Below are positions 36,268-49,547 of a stretch of 64,000 nt of DNA, piece after piece. Within the stretch, counting starts at the first letter, position 1. Every line of letters starts with the position of its first letter. Under the pieces are notes generated by a model. That model saw nothing but the letters and a program-made list of their open reading frames with translations. It was not told the origin of the DNA and searched no databases. Position numbers and translations under genes: made by a program. Source of the DNA: an uncultured Mollicutes bacterium (GTDB taxonomy: Bacteria; Bacillota_I; Bacilli_A; Acholeplasmatales; JAEDCM01); assembly GCA_947166335.1 (NCBI GenBank), contig CAMVDS010000001.1, forward strand, positions 1-64,000, written 5' to 3'.

Positions 36268-37941
36268 ATGTCGAAATTAAAAAAGGTAGTAAGTAGCTTA
36301 TCTTTTAATATAATAAGTGCTATAGTTGTTTTATTGGTTGTCTTTAGTTTTATAATTAGTACTATAGGTTTTGTTAGTTTTTCAACATCATTTAAAAGAG
36401 AATATGAAACAACAACACATCATATGGTAAATGCGGCTACATCTTTAATTGATATTGATTTAATTGATGATTATTTAAATGATCAAGAAATTGATGATTA
36501 TAATACAAGACTTGGATATTTAAAAAAATATTGTAATTATATGGATGTTACGTTAATACATGTTTTTATGCTAGATGAATCTGATTATCTTAATGGAACA
36601 AATATCTTTAATGTTGTTAATGATAAGGAATTAGAGGCAGAAAGATATACAGAGTGGGCATTAAAATTCCAATTTGGTGAAAAATACACTAAAAACTATA
36701 AAAACATGTATGAAAAAATCTATAAAAAAGAAAAAGAATATGGCGTAGTATTTAGGTTAAATAACTTATCAGATGGAACAGAACCACATATTACGGTAAT
36801 TGTTCCTCTTAAAGATAGTAATGGTGATGTTATTGCTTTAACAACAATTCAAAGACCAATGAGTGAAATACAAAATGGTAGAAAACCATATTTGATTACT
36901 ACTATTGTTTCTACTGTTGTGGCTTTAGTTGTTGTTTGTGCACTTGCTGGTATTTATATAAAATTCCAATTTGTTAAGCCAATTAAAAATATAATGGATG
37001 AATCTAAGAGCTTTGCTAAAAATAATACAAAAGGAGAACTTAGTTCAACAAAGAAGAGTAGGATATTAGAAATTAAAGAATTATCTGAAGCTATTGATAA
37101 ACTAGAAGATGATATGATTAATTATATTGATAGTTTAACAAAAGCAACTACAGAGCAAAAGAGAATGAATGTTGAATTAAACATTGCTAAAGCTATTCAA
37201 GAAAGTTCTGTTCCTAATGTTTTCCCTGCTTTCCCTGATCGAAAAGATTTTGATTTATATGCAATCATGCATCCTGCTAAAACAGTAGGTGGAGACTTCT
37301 ATAACTTCTCTTTAATTGATGATAATCATTTAGCTTTAATTATGGCTGATGTTTCAGGAAAAGGAGTTCCTGCAGCGTTATTTATGATGGTATCTAACAT
37401 TTTACTATCAGAAAGATTACGCGCTGGTGATACTCCTGCTGATGCTCTAAATCATGTTAATGATAGAATTTGTGCTAGAAATACATTAAATATGTTTGTA
37501 ACAATGTGGGTAGGTATATTAGACTTAACTACAGGAAAAATGATTGCTTGTAATGCAGGGCATGATGACCCAGCAATTTGTAGAAAAGGTTCTAAATTTG
37601 AAATGTTTAGAGAAAAGCATGGTATAATTGTTGGAGCAATGGCTGATACTAAATATTCTAATTATGAAATAGAATTAGAAAAGGGCGATAAGATATTCTT
37701 GTATACAGATGGCGTTACTGAAGCAACAAATGGTAAAAACGAATTATTTAAAGAAGACAGAATGATAGAAGCTTTAAATAAATATAGGAATAAAACACCT
37801 AAAGAAATATTAAAAGGTGTTAAGAAGTCAGTTGATGAATTTGTTGGTGATGCACCACAATTTGATGATATTACAATGCTTTGTGTTGAATTAAATATTG
37901 ATTCAAAAAATAATATTGTAGAAGAAGGAAAAGAGAACTAG
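36268..37941 (+). CDS. Membrane-bound PP2C/SpoIIE-type serine phosphatase (RsbU-like)
   Basis: 557 residues. TM1 (about 12-37), an outside sensor domain of ~170 residues, TM2 (208-232), a HAMP-like linker (232-290), a short coiled coil (RMNVELNIAKAIQESSVPN), then a SpoIIE/RsbU phosphatase domain (about 325-545) with TVGGDFYNF (D343) and ADVSGKGVPAALF (D361), and DDITMLC near the end. Such proteins dephosphorylate anti-anti-sigma factors in partner-switching cascades. No anti-sigma or STAS gene is next to it. The membrane sensor arrangement is that of signal-responsive RsbU/SpoIIE-type proteins. Confidence 0.9.
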   Translation: MSKLKKVVSSLSFNIISAIVVLLVVFSFIISTIGFVSFSTSFKREYETTTHHMVNAATSLIDIDLIDDYLNDQEIDDYNTRLGYLKKYCNYMDVTLIHVFMLDESDYLNGTNIFNVVNDKELEAERYTEWALKFQFGEKYTKNYKNMYEKIYKKEKEYGVVFRLNNLSDGTEPHITVIVPLKDSNGDVIALTTIQRPMSEIQNGRKPYLITTIVSTVVALVVVCALAGIYIKFQFVKPIKNIMDESKSFAKNNTKGELSSTKKSRILEIKELSEAIDKLEDDMINYIDSLTKATTEQKRMNVELNIAKAIQESSVPNVFPAFPDRKDFDLYAIMHPAKTVGGDFYNFSLIDDNHLALIMADVSGKGVPAALFMMVSNILLSERLRAGDTPADALNHVNDRICARNTLNMFVTMWVGILDLTTGKMIACNAGHDDPAICRKGSKFEMFREKHGIIVGAMADTKYSNYEIELEKGDKIFLYTDGVTEATNGKNELFKEDRMIEALNKYRNKTPKEILKGVKKSVDEFVGDAPQFDDITMLCVELNIDSKNNIVEEGKEN

Positions 37942-37954
37942 TTTCTCTTTTTTT
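37931..37954 (+). terminator. Intrinsic terminator after the RsbU-like gene
   Basis: AAGAGAA / TTCTCTT stem with a 5-base loop that contains the stop codon, then T run. Confidence 0.75.
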
Positions 37955-37971
37955 GTTGTATAATAATACTA

Positions 37972-38205
37972 GTTGGTTTAATTTGTGTAATGGATGATGG
38001 AATAATGAATGCCTACATACATTATTTATTAGTAAATTCCAAATACCAAGGATTAAAAATAGGTAGTTCTTTACTAGAGATGGTAAAAGAAAAATATAAA
38101 GATTATTTAAGAATTGCACTTATTGGATACCATAAGGCAATAAAGTTTTATGAATCATGTGGCTTTTAAGAAATCTGATGAATTATTTCCACTATTTATT
38201 TACAA
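37972..38205 (+). pseudogene. GNAT acetyltransferase remnant (5'-deleted and frameshifted)
   Basis: Translation from 37972 gives GLICVMDDGIMNAYIHYLLV, then KYQGLKIGSSLLEMV (the acetyl-CoA pyrophosphate loop, normally QGKGIG) and AIKFYESCGF at the C-terminus, matching the second half of a GNAT N-acetyltransferase. The N-terminal part is gone: the frame begins right after the upstream terminator. At the end, the run CTTTTAAG makes an early TAA; dropping one T restores KKSDELFPLFIY, the natural C-terminus. A TATAAT at 37959 may be the old promoter. In the loop, Q-G-L-K-I-G replaces Q-G-K-G-I-G. Confidence 0.75.
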
Positions 38206-38217
38206 ACTCATATACTT

Positions 38218-38245
38218 AAAAAGAGGCTTTATTAAGCCTCTTTTT
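38218..38245 (-). terminator. Terminator of the metY-cysK operon
   Basis: AAAGAGGCTT / AAGCCTCTTT stem with a 4-base loop; T run on the minus strand, directly after cysK. A T run on the plus strand too allows bidirectional action. Confidence 0.85.
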
Positions 38246-38246
38246 G

Positions 38247-39179
38247 CTATTCGCTAAATAATGGAGTTGATAAATATCTATCACCTGTATCAGGTAAGAT
38301 TACTACAATATTCTTTCCTTTATTTTCAGGGCGCTTAGCTAGAAGTGTTGCTGCATATACAGCTGCACCTGCAGATATACCTACAAGAAGGCCATCGTTT
38401 CTAGCTATTTCTTTACCTGTTTTAAATGCATCTTCATTTTCAACATCTATAATTTCATCATAAATCTTTGTATCTAATGTATCAGGAACGAATCCAGCAC
38501 CAATACCTTGAATTTTATGTGGACCTGGATGACCTTCTGTAAGAACTGGTGAACCTTTAGGTTCTACACCAACAACCTTAATATTTGGATTCTTTTCTTT
38601 TAAGAATTTTCCTGCGCCTGAGATTGTTCCACCTGTACCAATACCAGCTACAAAGATATCTACTTTACCGTCTAAATCGTTATAGATTTCTGGACCTGTA
38701 GTTTCATAATGTGCTTTAGGATTTGCAGGGTTTACGAATTGACCTGCAATGATAGAATCTTTAATTTGTTCATGAAGTTCATTTGCTTTTGCAATTGCCC
38801 CCTTCATACCTTGAGATCCATCTGTTAAAACTAATTCAGCACCATAAGCCTTAATTAAATTACGTCTTTCAATACTCATTGTTTCAGGTAATGTAATAAT
38901 TAATCTATAACCTTTAGCAGCAGCAATAGCAGCAAGTCCTATACCAGTATTACCACTAGTTGGTTCAATGATAGTAGAACCTTTCTTTAGTAATCCTTTA
39001 GCTTCATAATCAGCAATAATAGCATTAGCAATTCTATCTTTTACAGATCCTGCTGGATTAAAATATTCTACCTTAGCAATGATTTTTGCATCTAGCTTAT
39101 TATTTTTTTCATAATTAGTTAATTCTAAAAGTGGAGTGTTTCCAACTAATTCAGTAATATTGCTATAAACTTTGCTCAT
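38247..39179 (-). CDS. cysK: Cysteine synthase A (O-acetylserine sulfhydrylase)
   Basis: A PLP enzyme making cysteine from O-acetylserine and sulfide. 310 residues. PLP lysine K47 in [10 protein letters not shown], substrate loop [10 protein letters not shown], phosphate cup GTGGTISG, and the C-terminal GISAGAAV. An AGGAGG-like site precedes the ATG. It follows metY by 12 bases and shares its promoter and leader. A gene for serine acetyltransferase is not in the window. Confidence 0.95.
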   Translation of the reverse strand: MSKVYSNITELVGNTPLLELTNYEKNNKLDAKIIAKVEYFNPAGSVKDRIANAIIADYEAKGLLKKGSTIIEPTSGNTGIGLAAIAAAKGYRLIITLPETMSIERRNLIKAYGAELVLTDGSQGMKGAIAKANELHEQIKDSIIAGQFVNPANPKAHYETTGPEIYNDLDGKVDIFVAGIGTGGTISGAGKFLKEKNPNIKVVGVEPKGSPVLTEGHPGPHKIQGIGAGFVPDTLDTKIYDEIIDVENEDAFKTGKEIARNDGLLVGISAGAAVYAATLLAKRPENKGKNIVVILPDTGDRYLSTPLFSE

Positions 39180-39191
39180 AATTTATACCTC

Positions 39192-40484
39192 CTATTTGAA
39201 AGTTTTATTAAATGCAATTTCTAAGTCTTCAATAATATCATCAATATGTTCTGTACCTATTGATAATCTAATAGTATTTCTATAAATACCTGATTCTTCA
39301 AGTTCTTTATCACTTAATTGTGAGTGAGTAGTAGAAGCAGGGTGAATTACTAGAGACTTAACATCAGCTACGTTTGCAAGTAAGCTGAATAATTCTAAGT
39401 TATCAATAAATTCTTTTGCCTTAGCTTCTGAACCATCAATTTCAAATGTAAAGATTGTACCTCCACCGTTTGGAAAATATTTCTTATATAATGCTTTTTG
39501 AACTGGATCAGTTGTAATTGATGGATGGTGAACCTTAGCTACATGCTTGTTCTTGCTTAAATATTCTACAACCTTTAATGCGTTTGATGTATGACGTTCT
39601 ACTCTAAGTGATAGAGTTTCAAGTCCTTGTAAAGCTATAAAGGCATTAACTGGTGAAATTGCTGCACCTGTATCACGAAGTAGGATAGCTCTAATATAAA
39701 TGATATAAGCTAGAGGCCCTACAGCCTTTGTGAATGAAATACCATGATAGCTATCATTTGGTTCAACTAAATGTGGGAATTTACCACTTGCTTCAAAGTC
39801 AAACTTACCACTATCTACTATTATACCACCAAGTCCAGTTCCATGCCCAATAATGAATTTAGTTGCTGAATGTACTACGATATCTGCACCATATTCAATT
39901 GGTCTAACTAGGAAAGGTGAAGCAAATGTATTATCTACTACTAGAGGGATTTTTGCCTCATGTGCAATTTTAGCAATTGCTTCAATATCGATTACATCGC
40001 TATTTGGATTTCCAAGTGTTTCAATGAATACTAATTTAGTTTTATCATTGATTGCTTTCTTGAAGTTTTGTGGATCGGATGGATCTACAAAAGTTGTATT
40101 AATATTAAAATCTTTTAATGTATGTTCAAATAAATTGTATGTACCACCATAAATATTATTAGCAGCTACAATGTTATCTCCAGCTTTAGCTAAAGCGATA
40201 ACTGCATAATATACAGCAGCAGCACCACTTGCTGTAGCAAGTGCTCCAACACCACCTTCTAAGGCAGCTACTCTTTGTTCAAAAACATCTTGAGTTGGAT
40301 TTGTAAGTCTACCATAAATGTTTCCTGAATCTCTTAAGCCAAATCTATCTTCAGCATGTTTAGAATTGTTAAATACATATGAGCTTGTTAAATAAATTGG
40401 TACAGCTCTAGCTCCTGTTGCTGTATCTGGTTTTTCTTGTCCTACGTGTAATTGTAATGTTTCAAATTTATAATTTCTACTCAT
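39192..40484 (-). CDS. metY: O-acetylhomoserine (thiol)-lyase, MetY type
   Basis: Cys/Met-metabolism PLP enzyme that uses sulfide (or methanethiol) and O-acetylhomoserine to make homocysteine or methionine. 430 residues, the length of MetY rather than the ~380 of MetB/MetC. PLP lysine K209 in HSATKFIIGHG, and the MetY-type N-terminus ETLQLHVGQEKPD...VPIYLTSSYVF. GGGAGG precedes the ATG. First gene of metY-cysK, preceded by a ~134-base leader with a repeat and hairpins. An O-acetylserine activity is also possible. Confidence 0.9.
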   Translation of the reverse strand: MSRNYKFETLQLHVGQEKPDTATGARAVPIYLTSSYVFNNSKHAEDRFGLRDSGNIYGRLTNPTQDVFEQRVAALEGGVGALATASGAAAVYYAVIALAKAGDNIVAANNIYGGTYNLFEHTLKDFNINTTFVDPSDPQNFKKAINDKTKLVFIETLGNPNSDVIDIEAIAKIAHEAKIPLVVDNTFASPFLVRPIEYGADIVVHSATKFIIGHGTGLGGIIVDSGKFDFEASGKFPHLVEPNDSYHGISFTKAVGPLAYIIYIRAILLRDTGAAISPVNAFIALQGLETLSLRVERHTSNALKVVEYLSKNKHVAKVHHPSITTDPVQKALYKKYFPNGGGTIFTFEIDGSEAKAKEFIDNLELFSLLANVADVKSLVIHPASTTHSQLSDKELEESGIYRNTIRLSIGTEHIDDIIEDLEIAFNKTFK

Positions 40485-40618
40485 TTTAAATTCCTCCCAA
40501 TTTTCTTATAATTTGATCTATTCATATTTATATACATGCAACATTCCATGTCGCTACAGTCGCTACTCATACAAATCATCTCTTTTCTTAACATTTCCTA
40601 GTTTTTCTCTAGGATTAC
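40485..40618 (-). promoter_or_regulatory. Structured 5' leader of metY-cysK, class unknown
   Basis: On the minus strand the transcript starts near 40618 and runs ~134 bases to the metY ATG. Visible structure: CCTAG / CTAGG hairpin early, then a tandem repeat GTAGCGAC-x-GTAGCGAC (plus strand GTCGCTAC at 40550-40557 and 40559-40566) followed by GTTGC, which can pair with the GCGAC of either repeat. No S-box core, no T-box AGGGTGG and no intrinsic terminator were seen. It could be a regulatory RNA or protein-binding region for a sulfur signal. Confidence 0.4.
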
Positions 40619-40624
40619 AACCTT

Positions 40625-40653
40625 ATTTTATATCTTAATTCCTACTTTGTCAA
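40625..40653 (-). promoter_or_regulatory. Promoter of metY-cysK (minus strand)
   Basis: Minus strand: -35 TTGACA (40648-40653), 17 bases, -10 TAAAAT (40625-40630). Near consensus. Confidence 0.8.
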
Positions 40654-40688
40654 TAGGAAAAGTGTAAAAAATAAATATTTCCTTTTTT

Positions 40689-40707
40689 ATACTTCTTAAA
40701 GTATAAT
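40689..40707 (+). promoter_or_regulatory. -10 box within a palindrome, upstream of the DUF4097 gene
   Basis: TATACTT-CTTA-AAGTATA (40689-40706) is a perfect inverted repeat with 7-base arms; the right arm overlaps TATAAT (40702-40707), 22 bases before the ATG. It looks like an operator over a promoter, but no -35 is convincing. Confidence 0.5.
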
Positions 40708-40729
40708 ATAAGTATATGAAGGTGATATT

Positions 40730-41839
40730 ATGAGTGAAAATGTTAGTGAAAAGAAGATTGTTAAAAGAGAAATTAAGAGGGAAAAGAAGAAAAAAAGTAA
40801 GAAAAGAAGACTTTTTGGCTTTTTCGTATTCTTACTAATAGTTGGTGGAATAGCTGCATTTTTATTATTCTTCCCTTCATGTGGACTACTTGATACAATG
40901 ACTAAAGGTTTCTCTACAAGATATGAATTTTCAAGTCATTATGAAGCAACATCTAAATTTGAAAAGACTGGTTACTTAGATATGGTAAACATTAACTGGA
41001 GAGATGGAGATGTTAAAGTATATACACATGATAGTGATGAAATCTTATTTGAAGAAACTCCTAATGAAACAATCACAGAAAAGTTTATGATGCATTGTAA
41101 TTATCAAGAAACTGATAAATATGGTCATTCCATATTAGTTCAATATTGTAAATCGGGAAATTGGAAATTTGGTGATTTAAAGAAAGATTTAATAGTTTAT
41201 ATTCCAAAAAGAGAAGATTTACAAATTACTATTCATACTTATAATTCAGATATTGAATTTGATTTTTTTGATACTAAATTAAGTAAAATGCAAATACAAT
41301 CTAATCATGGATCAGTAGATGGAACATTTGCTAGTGCAGATAAGGTATATCTTTTAGGTTCATCATCTAAAACAGTTAAATCTGATTATCACTATACTGT
41401 TATTCAAACAGGTGTTGTAAATGAACTTGAATTTTCAACTTGCCAATCAATGAATTTAAAATTAAACGAAGTTAATTATTTTAAAGGTGGAAGTGTTTGG
41501 GGTAAAGTAGATATTGATTTAGAAAAAGCAAAAGAAGTAGATATTTCTTTATCAGGCTATGATTTTAACTTTAATGTTGGTGTAATTGAAAAAATAAATT
41601 TAAAAGATAAATATTCTAACGGTGGGAATGTTAATATGTATTTTGATGATGACGCTTCATATATTATTGATATAACTAGAAAAGATTATAAAGAAAATGG
41701 AGAGGTTATTAGTAGAACTACTACTAATACTATAGGCGAAAAAATAAGTGATTCAAAGTATAAAATAGGCAGCGGAACAAATAAAATAAACATTACTTTA
41801 GCAGGAAATTTAAATATTTTAGGAAAAGAAGCAGAATGA
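40730..41839 (+). CDS. DUF4097-type membrane-anchored beta-strand repeat protein
   Basis: 369 residues. A very basic N-terminus (residues 9-27, Lys/Arg-rich) and one membrane helix (about 28-49) place the C-terminal ~315 residues outside. That part is a run of short beta strands (VNINWRDGDVKVYTHDSDE, LQITIHTYNSDIEFDFFDTK) like the DUF4097 right-handed beta-helix fold found in Firmicutes envelope proteins. Function unknown; some members sit with envelope-stress genes. It stands alone between its own promoter and a terminator. Confidence 0.65.
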   Translation: MSENVSEKKIVKREIKREKKKKSKKRRLFGFFVFLLIVGGIAAFLLFFPSCGLLDTMTKGFSTRYEFSSHYEATSKFEKTGYLDMVNINWRDGDVKVYTHDSDEILFEETPNETITEKFMMHCNYQETDKYGHSILVQYCKSGNWKFGDLKKDLIVYIPKREDLQITIHTYNSDIEFDFFDTKLSKMQIQSNHGSVDGTFASADKVYLLGSSSKTVKSDYHYTVIQTGVVNELEFSTCQSMNLKLNEVNYFKGGSVWGKVDIDLEKAKEVDISLSGYDFNFNVGVIEKINLKDKYSNGGNVNMYFDDDASYIIDITRKDYKENGEVISRTTTNTIGEKISDSKYKIGSGTNKINITLAGNLNILGKEAE

Positions 41840-41864
41840 AAAAACGCTCAACTGAGCGTTTTTT
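41839..41864. terminator. Bidirectional terminator between the DUF4097 and Rrf2 genes
   Basis: AAAAAACGCTC / GAGCGTTTTTT stem with a 4-base loop. Symmetric A and T runs let it serve both converging genes. Confidence 0.9.
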
Positions 41865-42297
41865 ATATGCTATAATTATTTTCTAACTTCTTTTTAGCTT
41901 TATCTACTAAATCTTCTAATGTAGTATTATCTACATAATTATTTATTACTTCATTAAACCCTTGCCAAAACTCTAAAGTAGTACAAGTATCTTTTCTATC
42001 GCAATAATTGTTTTCACATTGCAGGCACGCTACAGGGGCAAGAGAACCTTCAGCAGCTCTTAAGATTTCACCTACTTTATATTCTCTTGGCTTTCTAGCT
42101 AATTTATATCCTCCATTATTTCCTCTATAACTAAGTAGTAAATTTGATTTAGTTAAAAGAGAAGCAACTTGTTCTAAATATTTAATTGAAATGTTTTCTC
42201 TATTAGATGAATCTTTTAGACTAACATACCCGTTTGCTTCATATAAAGCCACATCAATCATTAGTCTAAGTGCATATCTTCCTTTTGTTGAAATCAT
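41863..42297 (-). CDS. Rrf2 family transcriptional regulator (CymR/IscR-like)
   Basis: 144 residues: winged-helix DNA-binding N-terminus (MISTKGRYALRLMIDVALYE; recognition helix around ISIKYLEQVASLLTKSNLL; wing YRGNNGGYKLARKP) and a cysteine cluster C91-x2-C94-x4-C99-x5-C105. The spacing resembles the Fe-S cluster region of IscR-like members. CymR, the Firmicutes cysteine-metabolism repressor, is in the same family and lacks such a cluster. Given metY-cysK 1.4 kb away, control of sulfur or Fe-S genes is likely, but this is inferred from location. Confidence 0.85.
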   Translation of the reverse strand: MISTKGRYALRLMIDVALYEANGYVSLKDSSNRENISIKYLEQVASLLTKSNLLLSYRGNNGGYKLARKPREYKVGEILRAAEGSLAPVACLQCENNYCDRKDTCTTLEFWQGFNEVINNYVDNTTLEDLVDKAKKKLENNYSI

Positions 42298-42325
42298 GAT
42301 ATTCCTCTTTTCCTACTATATTACT

Positions 42326-42354
42326 AGTATAACACGATATTTTTAATTTTAAAA
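42326..42354 (-). promoter_or_regulatory. Promoter of the Rrf2 gene, with palindrome over the -10
   Basis: Minus strand: -35 TTTAAA (42349-42354), 17 bases, TGT, -10 TATACT (42326-42331). The palindrome TACTAGTA (42322-42329) overlaps the -10, as expected for autoregulation. Confidence 0.55.
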
Positions 42355-42368
42355 GGGATTTTTGACTT

Positions 42369-42400
42369 AAAAAAAGAGGATAGAGTTTTTCTCTATCCTC
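42369..42400 (-). terminator. Terminator of the carA-carB-purA operon
   Basis: GAGGATAGAG / CTCTATCCTC perfect 10-bp stem (42376-42400) with a 5-base loop; on the minus strand it is followed by T7. It sits 14 bases after purA. Confidence 0.9.
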
Positions 42401-42414
42401 ATATTGTTATATAA

Positions 42415-46878
<4,464 letters not shown>

Positions 46879-46886
<8 letters not shown>

Positions 46887-47973
46887 CACGTCCACCTCCA
46901 AACTTATCAATTAATTCAATAAAACGATAGAAGATGTATTCACTATCTTCTGGACCTGCGGCTGATTCAGGATGGTATTGTACAGAAATTATATGATTTT
47001 CTTCATCAACCATTCCTTCAGGTTCGTTATCTATAACATTTACATGTGTTAGTTTTAATGTTGTATTATCTAGTGATTTTGAATCAATTGCATATGAATG
47101 ATTTTGACTAGTTATTTCAATCTTTCCGTTCATTAAGTTTTTAACAGGGTGGTTAGCACCACGATGTCCAAATTTCATCTTATATGTTTTAGCACCTAAG
47201 GCTAGTCCTATAATTTGATGTCCTAAACATATACCTAATATAGGAAGCTTTCCTTTGGCTTCTTTAATTAAATTAATTACTTCAACTACATCAGTTGGAT
47301 CTCCTGGACCATTTGAAATAAATAAACCATCAGGATTAAGCTCCATTATCTTATCAAAAGGAGTATCATAAGGTACAACTGTGACATTACATTTAAGCTG
47401 ATTTAATTTTCTAACTATATTCATCTTCATACCACAATCTACCGCAACTATATTGTATTTAGGATTTGGAGTTCTTGAATACCAAATCTTTTTAGTTGAA
47501 ACCTTTTTAACAACTAATCTATCAACTTTATATTCTTTTAATTCTTTTAAGGCTAATTCATCACTATAATTAGCATCACAAATCATCGCAAGCATTGAGC
47601 CTTCATCTCTAATGATTTGTGTTAAATATCTTGTGTCTATTTCAGAAATACCAGTTACATCATTTTCTTCCATAGCATCCCCTAAAGTTTTAGTGTATCT
47701 AAAGTTTGATGGTAAATCATTATATTCTCTAACTATAAAGCCAGAAATATAAATATTTTTTGATTCATAATCTTCCTCAGTTAATCCATAATTTCCTATT
47801 AAAGGATAAGTCATACATACCATTTGACCACAGTAAGATGGGTCAGATAATATTTCTTGGTATCCTACCATAGAAGTATTAAAGACTAATTCTGCGATTT
47901 TTTTATTTTTTGAACCAAAACTCTTTCCATAGAAAATTTTACCATTTTCTAATATTAGTTTCATATCGTCCAT
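46879..47973 (-). CDS. carA: Carbamoyl-phosphate synthase small subunit
   Basis: Glutaminase subunit that feeds ammonia through a tunnel to CarB. 364 residues. Class I glutamine amidotransferase core at the C-terminus: nucleophile Cys in LGICLGHQIIGLA and the His-Glu pair in VQYHPESAAGPED. Two ATG codons are adjacent (47976 and 47973); the second has better spacing (7 bases) from GAGG, and either may be used. First gene of carA-carB-purA. Confidence 0.95.
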
Positions 47974-48005
47974 CATACCACCTCATTTAGATTCATTCCT
48001 ATAAT

Positions 48006-48034
48006 ATTATAATTCTACAATTATAAAATGTTAA
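48006..48034 (-). promoter_or_regulatory. Promoter of carA-carB-purA (minus strand)
   Basis: Minus strand: -35 TTAACA (48029-48034), 17 bases, -10 TATAAT (48006-48011). The expected leader is ~27 bases and shows no PyrR-type attenuator. Confidence 0.7.
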
Positions 48035-48111
48035 TTTCTATTTTCTTATTTTAACTATAAGTTATAGTTATGATATAGTTATTTAGCCATATTTTGCACT
48101 TATATATATAA

Positions 48112-49536
48112 TTATTTTTCATTCTTTTTATTTTCAAATTTATTTTTCTTTTGATTATAATCAATTTCTATAGGATAGCATCCAGAAAAACATCCATCAC
48201 AGCACTTGCAATTTGAGTTAAAGGTAAGTTTATGTGCATTTTCAATTGATAAGTAAGCTAAGCTATCAGCGCCTATTATTTTAGCTATTTCATCAACTGA
48301 ATTATATTTGCATGCGATTAGATTTTCCTTACTATCTATATCAGTGCCAAAGAAACAAGGATATTTAAATGGAGGTGCTGATACTCTTAGATGGACTTCC
48401 TTAGCACCATTATCCTTTAATAGCTTTACAATTCTTGCAGAAGTAGTACCTCTAACAATAGAATCATCAACTAAAATTACTCTCTTTCCATTAACTGAAT
48501 CTTTAATAACATTTAGTTTTATTTGAACAGTTGATTCTCTATCTTTTTGTTCTGGTTTGATAAAACTTCTACCTATATATTTATTTTTAACAAATCCATA
48601 TTCAAAAGGTATTCCGCTTTCTCTAGAATAGCCTAGTGCAGCCGTAATCCCTGAATCAGGAACCCCTATAACTACATCAGCATCAATTGGTTTTTCTTTT
48701 GATAGTAGACGACCTGCAAGAAGTCTTGATTGATATATACTAGAGCCTTCAACAATAGAATCTTCTCTAGAAAAATAGATATATTCAAATATACATATTT
48801 TATGTTCTAAAGGGTTTGTTTGAATAGACTTTAATCCATCCTTTGATATTACTACAATTTCCCCTGGTTTAATATCTCTAATGAATTTAGCACCAATTGT
48901 ATCTATAGCACATGATTCACTACTTATTACATATCCGCCTTTATTAGTAATACCCAAGCATAATGGTCTAAAACCTATTGGATCTCTAAAGGCAATTAGT
49001 TTTGATGGACTCATTGCAATACATGAATATGCGCCTTTAATAGTAGCCATAGTTTTTTCTATAGCTTCTTCAATAGATTTTGAAGATATACGTTCTTTAA
49101 CGATAGAATAAGCAATATCTTCAGTATCACTTGAACCATGAAAAATAGCACCTTCAAGCTCAAATTTTTCTCTAATAGAAGAAGCATTAGTTAAATTTCC
49201 ATTATGTACTAACGCAAGATTACCTTTTAAATGCTTTACAACTAGTGGTTGAACGTTATTTATATTATTTGAACCAGTTGTAGAATATCTAACATGGCCT
49301 ATAGCCATATTAGAGTGGTTTAATTTATTTAAATTTTCTTTAGAGAAAACATCACTAACTAAACCAACACCCTTATGTGATAGAATTACTCCATCATCGC
49401 ATATAGCTATACCACATGCTTCTTGACCTCTATGTTGTAAGGCATAAAGCCCAAGGTATACCTCTTGGGCTAAATTAGTTGCTTCATTTTCATATATACC
49501 AAATATACCACACTCTTCATGTATATTATCAAACAT
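48112..49536 (-). CDS. purF: Amidophosphoribosyltransferase
   Basis: First step of purine synthesis: replaces the pyrophosphate of PRPP with ammonia from glutamine. 474 residues. A short propeptide ends at C9 in EECGIFGIYE, the Ntn glutaminase nucleophile. The PRPP loop VILVDDSIVRGTTSARIV is in the C-terminal half, and Cys-rich CKCCDGCFSGC near the end, with an earlier Cys, forms the [4Fe-4S] cluster site of the B. subtilis-type enzyme. It ends the glnN-amt-asnB-purF run, away from purC-purB, so it seems tied to nitrogen supply. Confidence 0.95.
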   Translation of the reverse strand: MFDNIHEECGIFGIYENEATNLAQEVYLGLYALQHRGQEACGIAICDDGVILSHKGVGLVSDVFSKENLNKLNHSNMAIGHVRYSTTGSNNINNVQPLVVKHLKGNLALVHNGNLTNASSIREKFELEGAIFHGSSDTEDIAYSIVKERISSKSIEEAIEKTMATIKGAYSCIAMSPSKLIAFRDPIGFRPLCLGITNKGGYVISSESCAIDTIGAKFIRDIKPGEIVVISKDGLKSIQTNPLEHKICIFEYIYFSREDSIVEGSSIYQSRLLAGRLLSKEKPIDADVVIGVPDSGITAALGYSRESGIPFEYGFVKNKYIGRSFIKPEQKDRESTVQIKLNVIKDSVNGKRVILVDDSIVRGTTSARIVKLLKDNGAKEVHLRVSAPPFKYPCFFGTDIDSKENLIACKYNSVDEIAKIIGADSLAYLSIENAHKLTFNSNCKCCDGCFSGCYPIEIDYNQKKNKFENKKNEK

Positions 49537-49547
49537 AATATCACTTC

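Noticed and set aside
40485..40618. S-box (SAM) riboswitch or T-box before metY-cysK
   Set aside because: The S-box core and the T-box AGGGTGG sequence are absent, and there is no terminator in the leader. Reported only as a leader of unknown class.
47974..48034. PyrR-type attenuator before carA
   Set aside because: The leader is about 27 bases, with no hairpin or T run.
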